A DNA stretch of 64,000 nucleotides from Aselliscus stoliczkanus (Eukaryota > Chordata > Mammalia > Chiroptera > Hipposideridae), in contig CM066727.1 of NCBI GenBank assembly GCA_033961575.1, forward strand, positions 151,017,434-151,081,433. Reading direction: 5' to 3'. The stretch's first letter is position 1. Each line of letters begins with the position of its first letter. A program made the position numbers and the translations under genes. Under the pieces are notes generated by a model. The model searched no databases and was not told the DNA's origin. It saw only the letters and a program-made list of their open reading frames with translations. This document shows positions 45,090 through 59,060 of this stretch, piece by piece.

Positions 45090-47685
45090 GACATTCAAGA
45101 ATCACTTGGATTTAACGTCAAACTATGTTAACAATTTTATGTTCTACTGATTCTTTATCATATCACAGAACTCACATTTATAGTCATATTGAGCTACCTG
45201 ATTTTTCCCACACGTCCAAACATTCCCTTTTTTTTTCCACCTCGGTATTTGTGCTCACTCAGATCTCCCCTGCGAGGACACTCTTCTTTTTACTCCTTAA
45301 TCTTTTGAAATCCTATTCAACACTGGACATCCTTAATAAAAATTATTCAATCTAAGAAACCCTCATTTACCCACTTATCCCCTAAATGCATCCAATCTCA
45401 TAGGATAACTCATCAGTTTGGGTTAGGTCAACCTTTTGAGCTGTGGACTAGCCCAGAGTCCACCTTAGAACAAGCAGAATTCAGACAATGGGTGTAGGCT
45501 GCCACCTGGTGGGTTTTTAGAAGTATATTCGTCGGAAGAGCACCTGTGAGCACAGAGGTTTGCAGAATGAGAAAAGTCAGGACACACAGGTTCTGCTCGA
45601 AGTTGCATTCATCTATGGGTTACAACATTAATATTCACTTTACAGATTGTTTTGAGGACTAGAGTTAAGATATAGTCATTGTTTTTTGTTTTTTGTTTTG
45701 TTTTTTTACTGGGTATTTACTCAATAAATGGTAGCTAGAATTATCAGAAACATAAATACTATACTGGAAAGAACTTTTAAAGACCAGTAATTTTAATTTC
45801 ATCATTTTATAGTTAAGGAACCTAAAATCCAGGACAGACGCAGGGCAAGGCCTGAAGGACAGGCTTTTTGACTCCTCACTCCTTTCCTGAAGGTAGTTCA
45901 GAAGAAAAAAGTGCATCATAAGTATAGCAAAAATGATAGTATGTCATTGTAGAACACATAAATCCCATTCATATCCACCCTTCATTGACTCGTACTTTCT
46001 AATATAGGCCTGGCTAGCTGCTAGTCCAGTAGGTAAGGGTGGGTGGAGACTCCAGAGAAGGGAAGTGAAGAAGAGGGAGGATAGTCATGGCAGCGCAGGT
46101 GCTTTTGAAAGATGAGACGCTTTCTCCCAGGAGGTAGGCCGATTTGCCTTTCACAGTTTGGGTGGTTACGCTTCAGTTTCACTTTCTCTTGTGTGTGAAT
46201 CACTTTCTTTCAGCTTCTCTCTCTGTGCTTCTCTTTAGTTCAGTCTCTCTTTATTCTTCTCCTCCACCTCTTCCTCCTTCTTTTCCTCTAAACCCAACAA
46301 TGAGGACTCTCCTTGGAGCTGGGATTCCTGTGCACAGCAAACCCTGGGGTTGACACAGATGCCATTTCCCCCTCCTGCAGCGCTCCCTTTGATCAGAGGG
46401 TGACAGTTATCCCACTTCCTCTGATCAACTGACACAACACTGGTGAGATACTTTAACGCCTTTCCAGAAATCCTGGTTTGTTGTTCTCTAGTCCATCACT
46501 GGGTCCTGCCCCTCTCACACCCCTCTGTCTACTCTCTCCACCAGGATCTCTAGTCCACTGTGGCTGGGGGATGCAGTCTAACTTTGGTGAAATGGCCTCA
46601 GAGCTTCAGGGCTTCCCTTTTGTAAAGAAGAAAGAAGGCCGTAGGCTTAGAAAAGAGCTACCCCTTCCTCCAATCTGTTGCCCTCTTTCTCACTGTAACC
46701 CATGTTCTCATGTTCTGCCCCTAAACCCTAACCCCATGCTTACCCTACATGTTCCCCTTACACCAAATCTACAGCAACCTTGAAATTTGACCTGCTGTTG
46801 TGGCTTTTAATGCCTACCCTTTTTAAAACTTCAGAGTGCCAGACCTCAAGACTCGAATTTTAAGTGTTACCAAAATCCATGAGGTCACTAACCCCCTGGC
46901 ACTTGCTCCATAATTTCTCCAAGATTCAAACCACTTTAAATGCTCCTTCACCCCAAAATTTTTATTACTTTTCTGCCATCCCTCTCTTTCTTTCTCACCA
47001 CCAATCATACCATTGCTATGAGAGTTTACTTTGTACCAGGTACCTGGTAAAGGGGAACCTACTTGAAGCCCTCTTTTCTTTGAGATAAGGAGACTAAGCT
47101 CGGAAGTATTCCACATTTCTTTTCCTCAAGTCCATGGGGTTGTCCTAGATCAAGTTCATTAGGTCGTCCTAGCCCCAAAAGGCCGCTGACTCCCATCCTA
47201 CTAAATCCCCAGATGCCTTCTCTTCCATTGCACTTATACGCACATCCTAAGGGCCCCGGGCTCTGTCCTCCTCAATGATCATATAAAACACTGAGCAGTC
47301 ACTGTGTCAATCACACTTGAGACCCCAGAGAGGTCCTGTGCTTCTAAATTAAACAGGCTTGACAGAAGATACGACGCAGGCTTCCCCAGGCAGTCAAACA
47401 ATCCTGTGTTCAAACCATCTGAGTACGATGAAAGACATGAATGTCATTATTGAATCTAGAGAGGACAGAGCTGAAGTGGCTGTAGCAGAGGACAGCTTTC
47501 CCAAAACAAATTTCTTTGTGAAGCCCTTCGAAAAACTAAATAAATAAATACATTTAGGAAATACAAATTCTCTCCTGGAAGAGTTACAACTCATCTCAGC
47601 TGATTAAAAGCTTCAAGAAGTTGTGCCTTAAAGAATCAGGTTTGTCGTTTTTTAACTGTGTATTTCCCCAAATTATTTAATCACG
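45090..47685. other. intergenic, nothing firm
   Basis: A MIR-like scrap near 45740-45850 and C/T-rich tracts near 46210-46300. No gene recognised. Confidence 0.45.
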
Positions 47686-47703
47686 CTAAAGAGTAAGCCT
47701 TCT

Positions 47704-48093
47704 GGGCCCGCCGAGTGGCACATTGGTTAGGAGCTGGTTTTGGGATGCCAGTGGCCCCGGTTCAGATCCCACATATGAGGGCCAGTGACACTGCCCTCTA
47801 CAGCTAACAACAGCTCCACCTGGATCTGGGCTGCGCAAGCCCCGGCAAAGGTGTAGGCTGCAGCCCCTGCTGCAGTGGGCTGCCATAGGCTACAGTGAGT
47901 GGCCGGCAGCCAGCGTGAGCTGCCAATTGCCACGGTGAGCGACTATCCAGAGGCCAGCAACCTGTCTGTCTCATTTGGGAAGAGCGCAATGACAATGCCA
48001 ACATGGGCCAGTGAAGCAACGAAGAACAAAAAGATGGCAACTTGTCTGTTCCCCTCCCCCAAATCCCCCATAAAATCTTTAAAAAAAAAAAAA
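47704..48093 (+). mobile_element. long composite SINE lacking one internal unit
   Basis: The duplication aaagagtaagccttct / aaagaataagccttct flanks 47704-48093. It has one fewer ~20-bp internal unit and no 3' duplication. Confidence 0.94.
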
Positions 48094-48109
48094 AAAGAAT
48101 AAGCCTTCT

Positions 48110-49135
48110 AAGGTATAGCATTTTCTCTTTACATCCCCTGGATCTCTCTTACTTCTGTCACTTAGAACATACCCAATAAAATACAACCTGAATAGAATTA
48201 TAATTTCACATCTCTAAAGGAGCACCCTTTGCAGAGGCCTGTAACAGGTTGCTCTTCGGTTCTGCTGGACTTACAAACAGGGAAGATATGGCAAAACAGA
48301 AGGAAGAATTTTCCTGCAATTAAGTTGAGTGAATCAGGAGAACGGGTTAGAAAAGTTAGCAAATCCCATTTCTTGGAATCTTCTATTTCCAGAACATAGA
48401 TGTGGAGGGAAGAACAAGACACCTTTGCTGGCCCCTTTTCTGTCTAGAGAAAGTTCAGAAAACCTTTGATTACTTAAACCACCACTGAGTTCTCCCCTAG
48501 GATTCTATCCACTCTCTCTCCCCCCACTGTTGAGCCTTTGGTACAGGAAGGAAACAAACTCACTCAAACTTTCCCATCAGCAATTTGAAGGAACAGGCTC
48601 AGTGAAAAATGGGTGTCTGCAAACCCAGGGTCTGTGAGAGCGGAAAGCTGAGAACTGAAATGGAAGCAGATCATGTGCACCTGGACCTGGGCCTGGGCAG
48701 AGGGGCCCAGCTGCTCAGCCCAGAGCAGAGGCTGTGAGCAGCAGCTTCTGTGTCATGGGACAGTCTCTCTGGGCAGCTATCCTGGCTCTGCCCCAAGTCT
48801 GGCTCGGCAACCTACCAGCTGAGCTCTCGCTTCTGCAGCTTCAGAACTCATGCCCAACTCCAGCTCATCTGTTGGATGGACACATCCGTGTTCAGAAACT
48901 GTTCTTATCAGTGTTATCATGTTACATGTCTGAAGGATAATATCATTCAAAAGCAATTTTTGCTTGACTTTGCAGTGGACAAGAGTTTTTTCTAATGCAC
49001 TTATTATTACCTTTATAATGATTTCTTACCAAAGACCTGTCACTTAATATTTGCATTTTCCATAATAAACCACAGTTACATGAGAGAAGAGAAAAATAGT
49101 GTGTGTACATGTTATAGATTTCTAGAAGCAAGAGA
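48110..49135. other. intergenic, GC-richer patch
   Basis: 48640-48870 is G/C-rich with repeated cagctg/cagctc motifs. No family-matching open frame. Confidence 0.4.
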
Positions 49136-49139
49136 ATCC

Positions 49140-49265
49140 CAGAATATATTTCTCTATTTATTAGACGAGGAAACTGATACCGAGTAAAATTCAGTAGCTA
49201 TCATACAGTGAGTGTTAAAGTCAGAAGGCTTTCACTCTCAAGTCAGTGTTTTACTAAATTCCATA
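49140..49265 (-). repeat. MIR remnant
   Basis: tattagacgaggaaactgat...acagtgagtgttaaagtcag is reverse-strand MIR. Confidence 0.65.
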
Positions 49266-49794
49266 AAGCCTGTGGGAGGGCAGCCTAGAATGACAAACTG
49301 GCCATGTGACGAGACGCTCAACTGCTGAACCTCATAGGCAGTAGAGAGCTAACTCATTATCTCATTTAGTATAAGAGTTTAAATTTTTTTAACCAGGGGT
49401 TAGATATGAACAAAATCTCATTTTCAAACCTTCTGAAATCCTGAACTGCATGTGCACAAAAAGTTGGATAAGTTTTCAGGATGCATGTGAAATATATGAA
49501 CAGAGAACTGCACAATGTCAATGATATAGAGACACTTAATGTTTTCAAAGGATGGAAGAAGTGTAGGAGAGAGAGAGAGAGAGGCCCTACAGTTGCAGAA
49601 AAAGACAAACTTAGACAAATGCCCTGGACTTCTTTCTCCTAGGAATCATATAGTCTTCACCCTTGACTTTCAGCAACTGCTTATAAAGAAGAAATCATTC
49701 TTTTTTGAAAAATAAATCAAAATAGCACTTTTTAAAATTAGCCAAAAATCTCTAGAAATTTGCTTGTGAAATGGCATCTTTAATGAATGAGGTC

Positions 49795-50245
49795 TTTTTT
49801 TTTTTAAAGATTTTATTGGGGAATTGGCGGAGGGGAACAGCGTTGGGGAATTGGGGAAGTGGAACAGACAAGTTGCTGTCCTTTTGTTCTTCAGTCTAGT
49901 TGCAGAGGACATTGCTTCACTGGCCCATGTTGATATCATCATTGTGCTCTTCCCAGATGAGGCAGATCGGTCGCTGGCCTCTGGATGTCGCTCACCGAGG
50001 CTATTGGCAGCTCACGCTTGGCTGCCAGCCGCTCACGCTGGCTGCGGGCCACTCACGGTAGCCCATGGCAGCCCACTGCAGCAGGGGCTGCAGCCTACAC
50101 CATCACCGGGGCTCGCACAGCCCAGCTCCAGGTGGAGCTGTTGTTAGCTGTAGAGGGCAGTGTCACTGGCCCTCATGTGGGATCCGAACCGGGGCCGCTG
50201 GCATCCCAAAATCAGCACTTAACCAATGCGCGACTCGGCCGGCCC
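49795..50245 (-). mobile_element. long composite SINE, reverse orientation
   Basis: Poly-T, aaagattttattggggaatt ... actcggccggccc. The duplication ATGAGGTC lies at 49787-49794 and 50246-50253. Confidence 0.92.
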
Positions 50246-50334
50246 ATGAGGTCATTTTGATAGATACAGATATATAGCATGCTGGAAAGAATTGAAAGCA
50301 TTGTATTAAAGAACCTTAAAAAAAAGTCTATAAT

Positions 50335-50540
50335 TTTTTGAGCATTTTCCATGAGTTATATCCTGGACTAAAAACTCTACATTCTTTTATTCTATAGCTT
50401 TCAACCCCTCCTTTAGGTAGATTATCCCCATTTTGCAGATAAGGAAGTTGAGGCCTGGATATGTTAATTAATGTGTCTAGGACTACAAAGCCATCTAGTG
50501 CCAGGGCCTGACTCCAAAGCTTGCTCTCCTAACCATGAAC
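50335..50540 (-). repeat. MIR remnant
   Basis: ttatccccattttgcagataaggaagttgagg...tgtctaggactacaaagcc is reverse-strand MIR. Confidence 0.8.
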
Positions 50541-50927
50541 CTATCAGTGTTCATTAACACGTTGGTATTTTGGCCAAGACAATCATTTCTTATACTGAAC
50601 AGTCCTATGCCTTCAAAGACATTCAGCATCTCTGGTCCTTGGGGACTAAAAGCAGCAGCAGCTTCCTATCATTCTAAAGATGAAAATGTCCTCACATATG
50701 TACAAACTCCCTCTAGAGGTGGTGCTCTCCCTATCCCCAACACATTGAAAAAAGCTGTTAAGGAAAATACTGAATTTCAGACACTTAGGATTAAAAAGAA
50801 TTTTAAGTGTTCCATTAGTTTAGTTTTTGTAGTTAATTTGTCCAGAAAAGAATAGCAATAAAGAGACACACAGAGGGCTGGGTTTGATTTTTTACTTGTT
50901 GACTTTGGGGTAATTCTCAAAAAAAAA

Positions 50928-50928
<1 letters not shown>

Positions 50929-50971
<43 letters not shown>
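50929..50971 (+). repeat. (TG)n microsatellite
   Basis: About 21 TG units after an A9 run. Confidence 0.97.
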
Positions 50972-50974
<3 letters not shown>

Positions 50975-53900
50975 GCAAAATATGTTTCATCCCTACATGT
51001 AAATGAATGTGCTATATTTGTGTTTGTGTGTGTTAAAGAGGGAACTATAGTTTTACTCATCTTATTCTTGAAGAAAGCAATGTTTAGAGAACTTAATTTG
51101 CTGAGCAAGAATTTTATTTAGGTTTCTTTCCACCATACTATAGCTATACTACGGCTATCTAATGAAGTCTTATTCACAATTGGAGATGGAATTTGGGGAC
51201 ATGGCAAAAAGAGATCCAATTGTAGTTATAGTAAAAAAAAAATTATAAATATAAGAATGAACATGTAAAAATCAGTCACATTTATCATAGTAGAGGTGTG
51301 TCTTGTACCATAAATATTGTGATAAATATTTGTAAATAAATGATACAGGATAGGACACAGAATCAGATCAGGAAAGAGCGATAGGAGATAGCTGGAATGG
51401 AGCAACATCGAAAAAAGAAGAAATAGTATTAGCAGATATTGGAGAAGTGGGGAGAGGGATGAGCAACCATTCTGAATGCTGGTCAGGGTGAAAGTGAGGA
51501 TTAGGGAAACGTTTTAGAATTTAATAAGGCTTCTTAGCACTGAAAACCAATAAATTGAAGACATCCCCAAAGTGTGATGGATTTTTAAAAATCTATGTTT
51601 AAAAATTCCTTGGAAAAACGATCATTTGGTTTTTTTAAAAAAACGAAACCTTTGAAAGTGGTTTGAACATAAAAACAAAGTGCTCAAAAGTCAACTCAGA
51701 ATAAAAGTGGCTTACGATGGTATGCAGTATTTGAAAACAAGCTGCTGGGGAATTTACCGGAGTGTGAAAGAATTATGAAAACAGATCTATTTTGGCTTAG
51801 AGCCCTCTCAAATGTGTGATAGGGCTGTAAAAATCATCTCCGAGATAAATGTAAGTTAATTTTCCAGAGAGAGCTTTTCCATCATTTTTAGACACCTCCC
51901 CTCCTGGGGACAGAAAGCTCTATTTGCAGCAATGGGATCCTAGTTCTGTGGAAGAAAGACTTTCCTATACGCATATCGTCAAATGGGCGGCACCTTTCCC
52001 TTAATAGGAAAAGATCTCTTGCTGTTTTGGAAAGACTAAGGCAGCTCTCTGACGGGAAGGGCTCACCAGTGGTGAGCTCTGTCACTTCAGATACTTTGTT
52101 CTTTAGTCTCCTGAGCTAGAGTGAAGGATGTGGCTGGGCTAGGAGGCGGGGACTATGCATTTGTGCCTGTGTTTTCTCATTTCCGGTTCCCCTTTCAACT
52201 GCAGCAGCAGTTTAATGAGGATAGAGAGAAAGGTACAATATGCAATATGATCTTTTCTCACTGTCCTCACTTCAATCCCGATACCTGGGAAGGGCCTGGC
52301 CCAGGTTTGATAACCGCTTTACCTCAAACTCAGCTCTCTCCCAGCAAACTGGTGAGTACAATCCACCCCAATTTTAAGGCTATACTGACTTAGGGTGGTG
52401 TTGGAAGATAGGAGGAAAGACATCAGAGAAAAATCAGGCTGTGAAGTAAAGGGAAAAGTCAGGAGAAAAATCTCCCACACCCCTGACTTCAACTTCAAAA
52501 AATTCATCATTGTGCCTCTTAGAACAAGGAGGTTCCTTTACTTTCTTATTTTCTTCCTATTACCAGAGAGATACTCTTTCTGGGATCACAAAACATGGGT
52601 TCCTTTGACAGCCTGAATTAATAATTTCGGAAGTTTTGGCCTTTCTCACCTGAGAAGCTCCACTCTGTGTCTTGCTGTACTGACTTCTGCTGTCGATTCA
52701 ATCTGATTCTAATTCTGAAATGTTCTCCAGGAGAAAAGTTTCTTAGCTCCATTGCGGGTCCCGTTCTAGTGCTCATAACTCTCACTACTGGAACTGCCTC
52801 ACCTAAATCAATTTTTCTTTTTGTGGGTATGACTCTTTTTTCACAAGCCATAGAACAAAACTGTTGAGGAGATCAACCACAGTGAGATACATTGGGATTA
52901 CATATGAAGAGTTTACACAACTGGACGACCTCAGGCCAAATTAACTGGAAGTCTCAAGATATAACTACCTGTCAGGGTTGGTTTTCAGGCTGTACATCTC
53001 AGAGATGGATATATGGATATGTTGACCACTCAATGACCTACATAATCCTTGGGAGTGGGAGGATGGATTCTTTGCTCCTCCAACATCCTTGTTATAGTAG
53101 CCAGGCTGAACATGTCACCAACTACATGAGTTTTGGGGAGGGTAGAGGAGTGGAAAGATCTACTACACTGGGGTTTTCCCCTTCTGTGCTACTGAGTTCA
53201 CCAGTGGGTGGAAGAGAAGGGGTAGGTCCCCAATGCAGAACAAGGACAAGATAAAGGAGCCCAGAGAAGTGGCTTGACAAAACCATGAGGATTTGGAAAA
53301 GATACCCAGAGAAGGACTAGTGACTCTGTATACTACAAATGGCCTAGTAGAGAGGCCAGGGGACTTTCTAGACAATACATGGCAGTACCGAGGATAGGAG
53401 GTTGGAGAGTGGAATATTTCAACTCGTGTCCAAGCTTCAGACTTAACAGTTGTTAGGCTTGAGTGATTAGAGCTAAAGATCTAGTCTGATTCTCCCACAA
53501 CATGAATTATTACTAAGAGGGTAAGCCAGATTTATTATCTGTCTCTAAATATTATCAAAGATAAGTTGAAGATATAACAAAGGGGACAGAAGGCAGAAAG
53601 AGATCTAACAAATGATTTCTTATTCACGAGCATCCCAGGAAATTTAGAAACTCTTTCCAACTATACTAAGAACACTTTCTTATAATTCCTTTTGTCCTTT
53701 GAAAATTAGATGGAATCCTGTGCTAAGCACTATGTCATGGTCATAGAAACCAAACACAGTCATCTACAGTTCAAGGTTTATGATTCATATTCTCACAGAG
53801 AATTGAGAGGAGGTATGATCCCAGCTCAGATCACGATTCACAAGGTCCACCTTGGGCTACAGTAAGGGAAGAAGATCAGATATTTATTTCTACTTGATAA

Positions 53901-55220
53901 CTGACAACTGTGCTGTTTTCCACCTAAAGGAGAACACCAAAGTGAGTCTTCCTATACCCACTGTACTTTTTGCCCTGCCTATATCCAGGCCTAATGGAGA
54001 GAGACTGGAACACAAATTTTGAGGAGAAGGAGAGAAGTTTCAGAATTGTGAAAGAAAAAGAAAGAAGAATAAAAATGAGTACATGAGAGAAAGAGCATCA
54101 TTACCAAGGAAATAGAACTAAAGCATTAAAGATAACTTGATGATCAAGAAATCTGCACATTCTCCCTCCTGTATCTAGAATGAGCTATCTGTCTGTAATC
54201 CAATCCAGATAAACTGATGTTTCTTACTCTTGGTGCCTTTAGAGCCCATCCAGATGGGGAAAAAATTAGTGTCTCCTGATGATGAGAGCACAGGATGAAT
54301 TTTTCTCCAAATATACAACTTTAATGTTTCCTGTAGCAGTTTATAAGCCTTGCATAAAACTCATCCACATGAGGGAGGTGGAAGGAAGGAAGAAAGGGTG
54401 GGAGAGAAAAAGAGGTCTTAGACAGTCTTCTTTTAGTATTTATTCACCTAAACTTATTTTGGCAGAGAGGGGATTAAAAAGGGTGGTGGGAAGGAAAGGG
54501 AAAGAGTTATGCTGATGAATTGGCAATTTTCTGGGTATTATTGATCAAATAGCATCCCCTCTTTTCCCTGAAATAGATTGAAATGCTCACTTAGACCACA
54601 GAAGTCTCAGAATGTTCAAATGCTATACTCAGGGTAATTTTTGTTCTGATGATCTTACAAATTGCAGTGACATAAAAGAAGATTCAAAATTAAGAAGATA
54701 TTTTTTATCTCTAAAGTCATATAAGAGGATGTTGCAATTGGGGTGTGTAGAATGGGGCAGGGGGCAGTCAGTCTGGCTTGCAATAGTGTTTGTCCCATCT
54801 ACAAACAGAAATGTTGGCTGTTCTGGGATTGTCCATGGTCCTTTGCAATGCTGGTGATGTGTATCTTGGTTGTGAGTTCAGACAAGATGTGGAAGGTCTT
54901 ATGGGCCCCATCATGGAAACTCTGTGTCCTTTTTCTCTCCTCCCACGCTTGTTTTTACTCTCAGTCCCAATTCACAGGCACTGCTTGGGGTGTAGGAACA
55001 ATATAGACAGAAGAGAAGAGAGGTCTGTCTGATACATTTTCCTGGGAGGAGGCCAAGAATGCTAAAAAAAACCCCAAAAACCTGGGGCTGGGTCTTGGAA
55101 GCCAAGAGTGGTAGGAGAAAGGCTGTCTGATATAGAGGAAGAAGACACACACCTGGGACTCAGAACTCGTGAATGTGAGTCGCATTTCTAACCATTGATG
55201 TTCTATGTGATTTCAGATAA
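50975..55220. other. long repeat-poor intergenic stretch
   Basis: About 4.2 kb with no SINE and no clear MIR or L2 recognised. Contains an 8-bp-arm inverted repeat at 52061-52077. A 120-residue plus-strand open frame at 52892-53254 has no recognisable domain. Confidence 0.5.
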
Positions 55221-55221
55221 G

Positions 55222-55225
<4 letters not shown>

Positions 55226-55285
<60 letters not shown>

Positions 55286-55375
55286 CCCTTCCTCTCCCTC
55301 TCCCTCTCCCTCTCCCTCTCCCTCTCCCTCTCGTCTCTGTCTCCCTTTCCCTCTCCCTCTCCTTTCTTCCCTCTC
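55226..55375 (+). repeat. (TC)n then (CTCCCT)n polypyrimidine tract
   Basis: About 28 TC units pass into tandem CTCCCT hexamers, then degenerate C/T sequence to about 55415. One strand is almost pure pyrimidine. The open frames across it, rich in Ser/Leu or Arg/Glu, are artefacts of the repeat. Confidence 0.97.
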
Positions 55376-55649
55376 CCTTCCCCGCCCCCATCTTTTTTTC
55401 TTTCTCTTTCAGTTTCCTCAACTGCAGAATGAGTGACCAGGGTTAAATGATCTATCTGATCCCTTTGGACATTAAGTAACAGTAAAGGACTCAGCTATTG
55501 CTTATTTTTCATCTGAGCTTTACAGCAACATCCCTCTCTCACCATCTGGATTTTACATACACTACTGTACCCTGCTGCTCACACCTTCCTTCTTTCCTTA
55601 TTCCTGAAAATGTTCCAACTTTAGTGAATGGTTTAGACTGGGGAAAGAT

Positions 55650-55870
55650 TAATAATAATAGTTGTCATTTACTAAGCACCTCTTTCATACATCAGGGACT
55701 TAATATATGTTATCTGGTTTTAGCTCCCAATAACCCAACAAGTTTGGTAAGGTATCTGTTCTATGTATGAAGAAACTTAAGTTTAGAAGGGATAATTAAT
55801 TTTACCAAGGACACATCTGCAGTAAGTAGACAGAACTGTGATTCCAAACAAGGCTTACTCTGATTCCATG
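55650..55870 (-). repeat. MIR remnant
   Basis: agttgtcatttactaagcac...tgaagaaacttaagtttaga is reverse-strand MIR. Confidence 0.7.
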
Positions 55871-56599
55871 GCCCATGCTCCTTCTACAGTTTTCCTTCTC
55901 AAGGGTTACTCATCCTTACTAAGCTTCTTAAACATATTCCCATGGTGAGATATCTGTAAGCAGAGCTGACAATTAGCAGGTACAAATTGGTAGGCTCATA
56001 CTTGTTGTTAAAATATGTCCACACCAAATTATGATAAATACCTATTGCTCCAAGCCCTCTGAGTGTCTATGCCAACCCTGCTGTCACAGCCCTCCTGTAA
56101 TATTCCCCAGACTGGCACCAAAGGCTCAGTGCCACGCTAGCCATGTACTTGTAGGACGCAGCTACAGGGCTGTGACAGGCGTCAACTCTGATTGGTCTGT
56201 GCCATCCCATCACTGCTAGTAAAGGTTCTGAATGCCACAATAATCTAAACATAATGTGAAGTTCCAGGTAGACTTTCTCCTCTCAACTGAATCCTAGTTG
56301 GACCTTGCTGCCAACCCACTCTGTAAGCCTAAGGAAGGCAATACTGCTTCATAATAATCTGGTTGGAGTCAAAGAGAACCATGCTAATAACCAAACAAAG
56401 CAACCCTTCTTCACTAAATTTGTCATAAAGCCAAATACAAATTACTTTTGGTTTATGCTGCCTCTTCTATACTAAACTGTAAGATGGAGAGTTTATGTAG
56501 CATATGAAATGGAGAATTTACTGACATAGTTTCTCCTTTCCTTTAGCCCAGATTACATTTACCTCTGACACCTGGATGGTGATCTTGGGTTTTCTTATT

Positions 56600-56815
56600 C
56601 TATTATTAGTGGAAAGACTGTACAACTCAAGCGCAACCAACCTGAGTTTAAATGTCAGCAAGATCTTAAATATATGACTTTGGAAAAGTCACATATCTCT
56701 TTGAGCTTCAGATAACAATAATTAGCTCAAAGGTGATTGGCAAGATTAAGTGAGGTCATTTGTGGGAAGGTTTTATAGATACATATAAGGTACTCAATAC
56801 ATCTTAATGGTACTA
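56600..56815 (+). repeat. MIR remnant
   Basis: caacctgagtttaaatgtca...gactttggaaaagtcacatatctctttgagc is MIR. Confidence 0.75.
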
Positions 56816-56819
56816 TGAG

Positions 56820-58925
56820 TTATTATGAGTATCTATTGCTTTGACTTGCTTATGTTAATATATAAACTCTGACTCCATTCCTTAGAAGACAGAGACTAGA
56901 TGTATGTGATGTTCTCGGTGTAGTAATAATAACATACCCGTAAAGGTTTTCTCTGCTACTAAAGTGACTGCTTCTGCTGATGATTTTTGTTCAAAGATAT
57001 TCATTTCAAAGCCCTTGAACAGCCCCTAATATTAAAACTCTAGAGGTGATTCTCTTGTCTAACTTCAATCCTATCTGTTGCAATTTCTACTTTGAACTAT
57101 AACATCCTCAGAACAGAGAACATTCTCTCCTATTTTATTTGGTTGTAGTCAGATTCCAGAACACTTGACAGATGGTGGAGAAATATTTGGGAATTGAAAC
57201 TCTAGCAAAATGTCAGGAAGAAGAAAAGACAAAGGGCTGGAAATGATAAGCAAGAGGAAAAAGTAAGGCTTTGTTTGGGGTGATTCAGACAAGTAGAAAT
57301 ATTTTGTTGTGTTTTTTGGGGGTTGGGGAAGTAGTTAGTTAGACTGTCAGAGAAAAGATATCAGCAGGCTTTAGATTTTCATCCTCAAAGTAGATAAGTT
57401 AAATACAAGATTATAATATAAACCACATAGAAAAAGGTGGTACTCAGATCCCAGAAGGAACTTTTGACCAAGGAATGAAAACTTAGAATGGAAAACTCTT
57501 GGAAATATTTTTTAACATAGGAAAATTTGAGCTTAAGCTTATAAATTCAGTTAGATTTGTGTGACCCCTACATTATATCACCAAAGGATTGGCAAGACTA
57601 TGCCCCAATGCTCTTTCCTCTTCACTACAAGGTGTACAAAATATATACATTAGGATTTGAGACCATGTAGAAAGTTAGGAGCACCTGTCCTATGACATAT
57701 AGTAGATAAGGATAATTTTTCGGCACCAGTGTGATTCTTGTTTCTCTGCAGATACAGCATTTACTTAGCCCCTCTGTTGCAAAGTACTGTGCTATACCCT
57801 GATGCAGGATTTAGGGGACAGGTTACAAGGAGTGGTGAACAGCAAAGAGAACGTTAGCCTCTTATCTTTTGGTAAATGTGGTATAAGCATGTATGCTAGT
57901 TGCTAGAGGTGGGGAATAGAAAGGAGATGACTTGAATAGATCTTCAAAGCATAGATAGAATTTGTTTGGGTAGAAGGGAAGGTGGATGAAACTGTATAAG
58001 TTAAAGCAAAGAAGCAGAGAAGTTCAAGAAGTGCGGGGAAGTCAGTAAGCAACACCTGACTGAATCACACTCATTTGGGTTCTTTCTTAGCCTCCTTCAC
58101 TCAGGCTCACCAGTTTCCTGGGTCAGTGAAAGTTGCAAGTCCAGGAACCCCATAAATCAGTATCAATTTGAAAGGGAGTTTGCTAAATGGAAAAGTAACT
58201 CCAGAGACCACTGGACCATTTCCTAACCCTTATGGGGAAAACTATACAAATGCATTTTTATAGGTACTATTCCTATCAATATTTCACACTCAAATAGAAG
58301 AAATTCATAAACATTGGTATTGGCGGCAAACTTGTACAACATCAAGTCCCACCAATTCATGTTTTAGAAGATAAATCAATGCCCAAGTAGAAAACCTAAC
58401 TGACTTGCCAGAAATCAATTAATTGGACGAAAAGGTTGGAAGAATGCCCAAGTCCCCTGGTTCCTAGTGAGTGTTCTTCATTGCACCAAACCTCATTGTA
58501 CATATAGGTGTATGTTTTTGTATGACTTGTTTGGAGAAAATACCTCCATGCCCTTCTGTCTATTATAAGAGGACCCAAGGCCTTCAAGGGTATCATCTTG
58601 ACAGCCATGTGTACTCCTCCTTCAATTCTTTCTAACACTCTCACTGCTGATGTGCCTGCCAGATAATCATTTGCCTCTTCCTCTAGATTTCCACAAAGCA
58701 TACCCAGTTTCTAATCTCCCAGCAGCACAGCTTCCTCCTGTTACCACTAACCAGATGATTCTATTTCTCCCTGCCTCATAATATTGTTGTACTTATAGTG
58801 TTCGCATATAACATCCCATGAACAGGTCTCTATAACCCAAGTGTGGCAGAGATTGAGGAAAATCAACGTATTCTTTGGTCCCATGTCCACTTTGCCACAG
58901 TTGAGAAGATTAGCTTAGATATTTT
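56820..58925. other. intergenic upstream of TESPA1
   Basis: L2 remnant aside, nothing recognised. 55880-56590 is likewise plain. Confidence 0.4.
57750..58060 (-). repeat. L2 remnant
   Basis: gcatttacttagcccctctg...actgtgctataccctgatgc then gaagcagagaagttcaagaa fits reverse-strand L2. Confidence 0.55.
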
Positions 58926-58940
58926 AATACCTTGCTTCTT

Positions 58941-59060
58941 CTTTTTTTTTTTTTTAATTCTTTTTAGAGGGCAGTGTCACTGACCCTCATATGTGGGATC
59001 CGAACCGGGGCCGCTGGCGTCCCAAGCCAGCTCTTAACCAACGCGCCACTCGGCCGGCCC
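58941..59060 (-). mobile_element. short tRNA-derived SINE
   Basis: Reverse copy; the exact duplication AATACCTTGCTTCTT lies at 58926-58940 and 59061-59075. Confidence 0.93.

Noticed and set aside
55203..55446. Arg/Glu- or Ser/Leu-repeat open frames
   Set aside because: Products of the TC/CTCCCT simple repeat.
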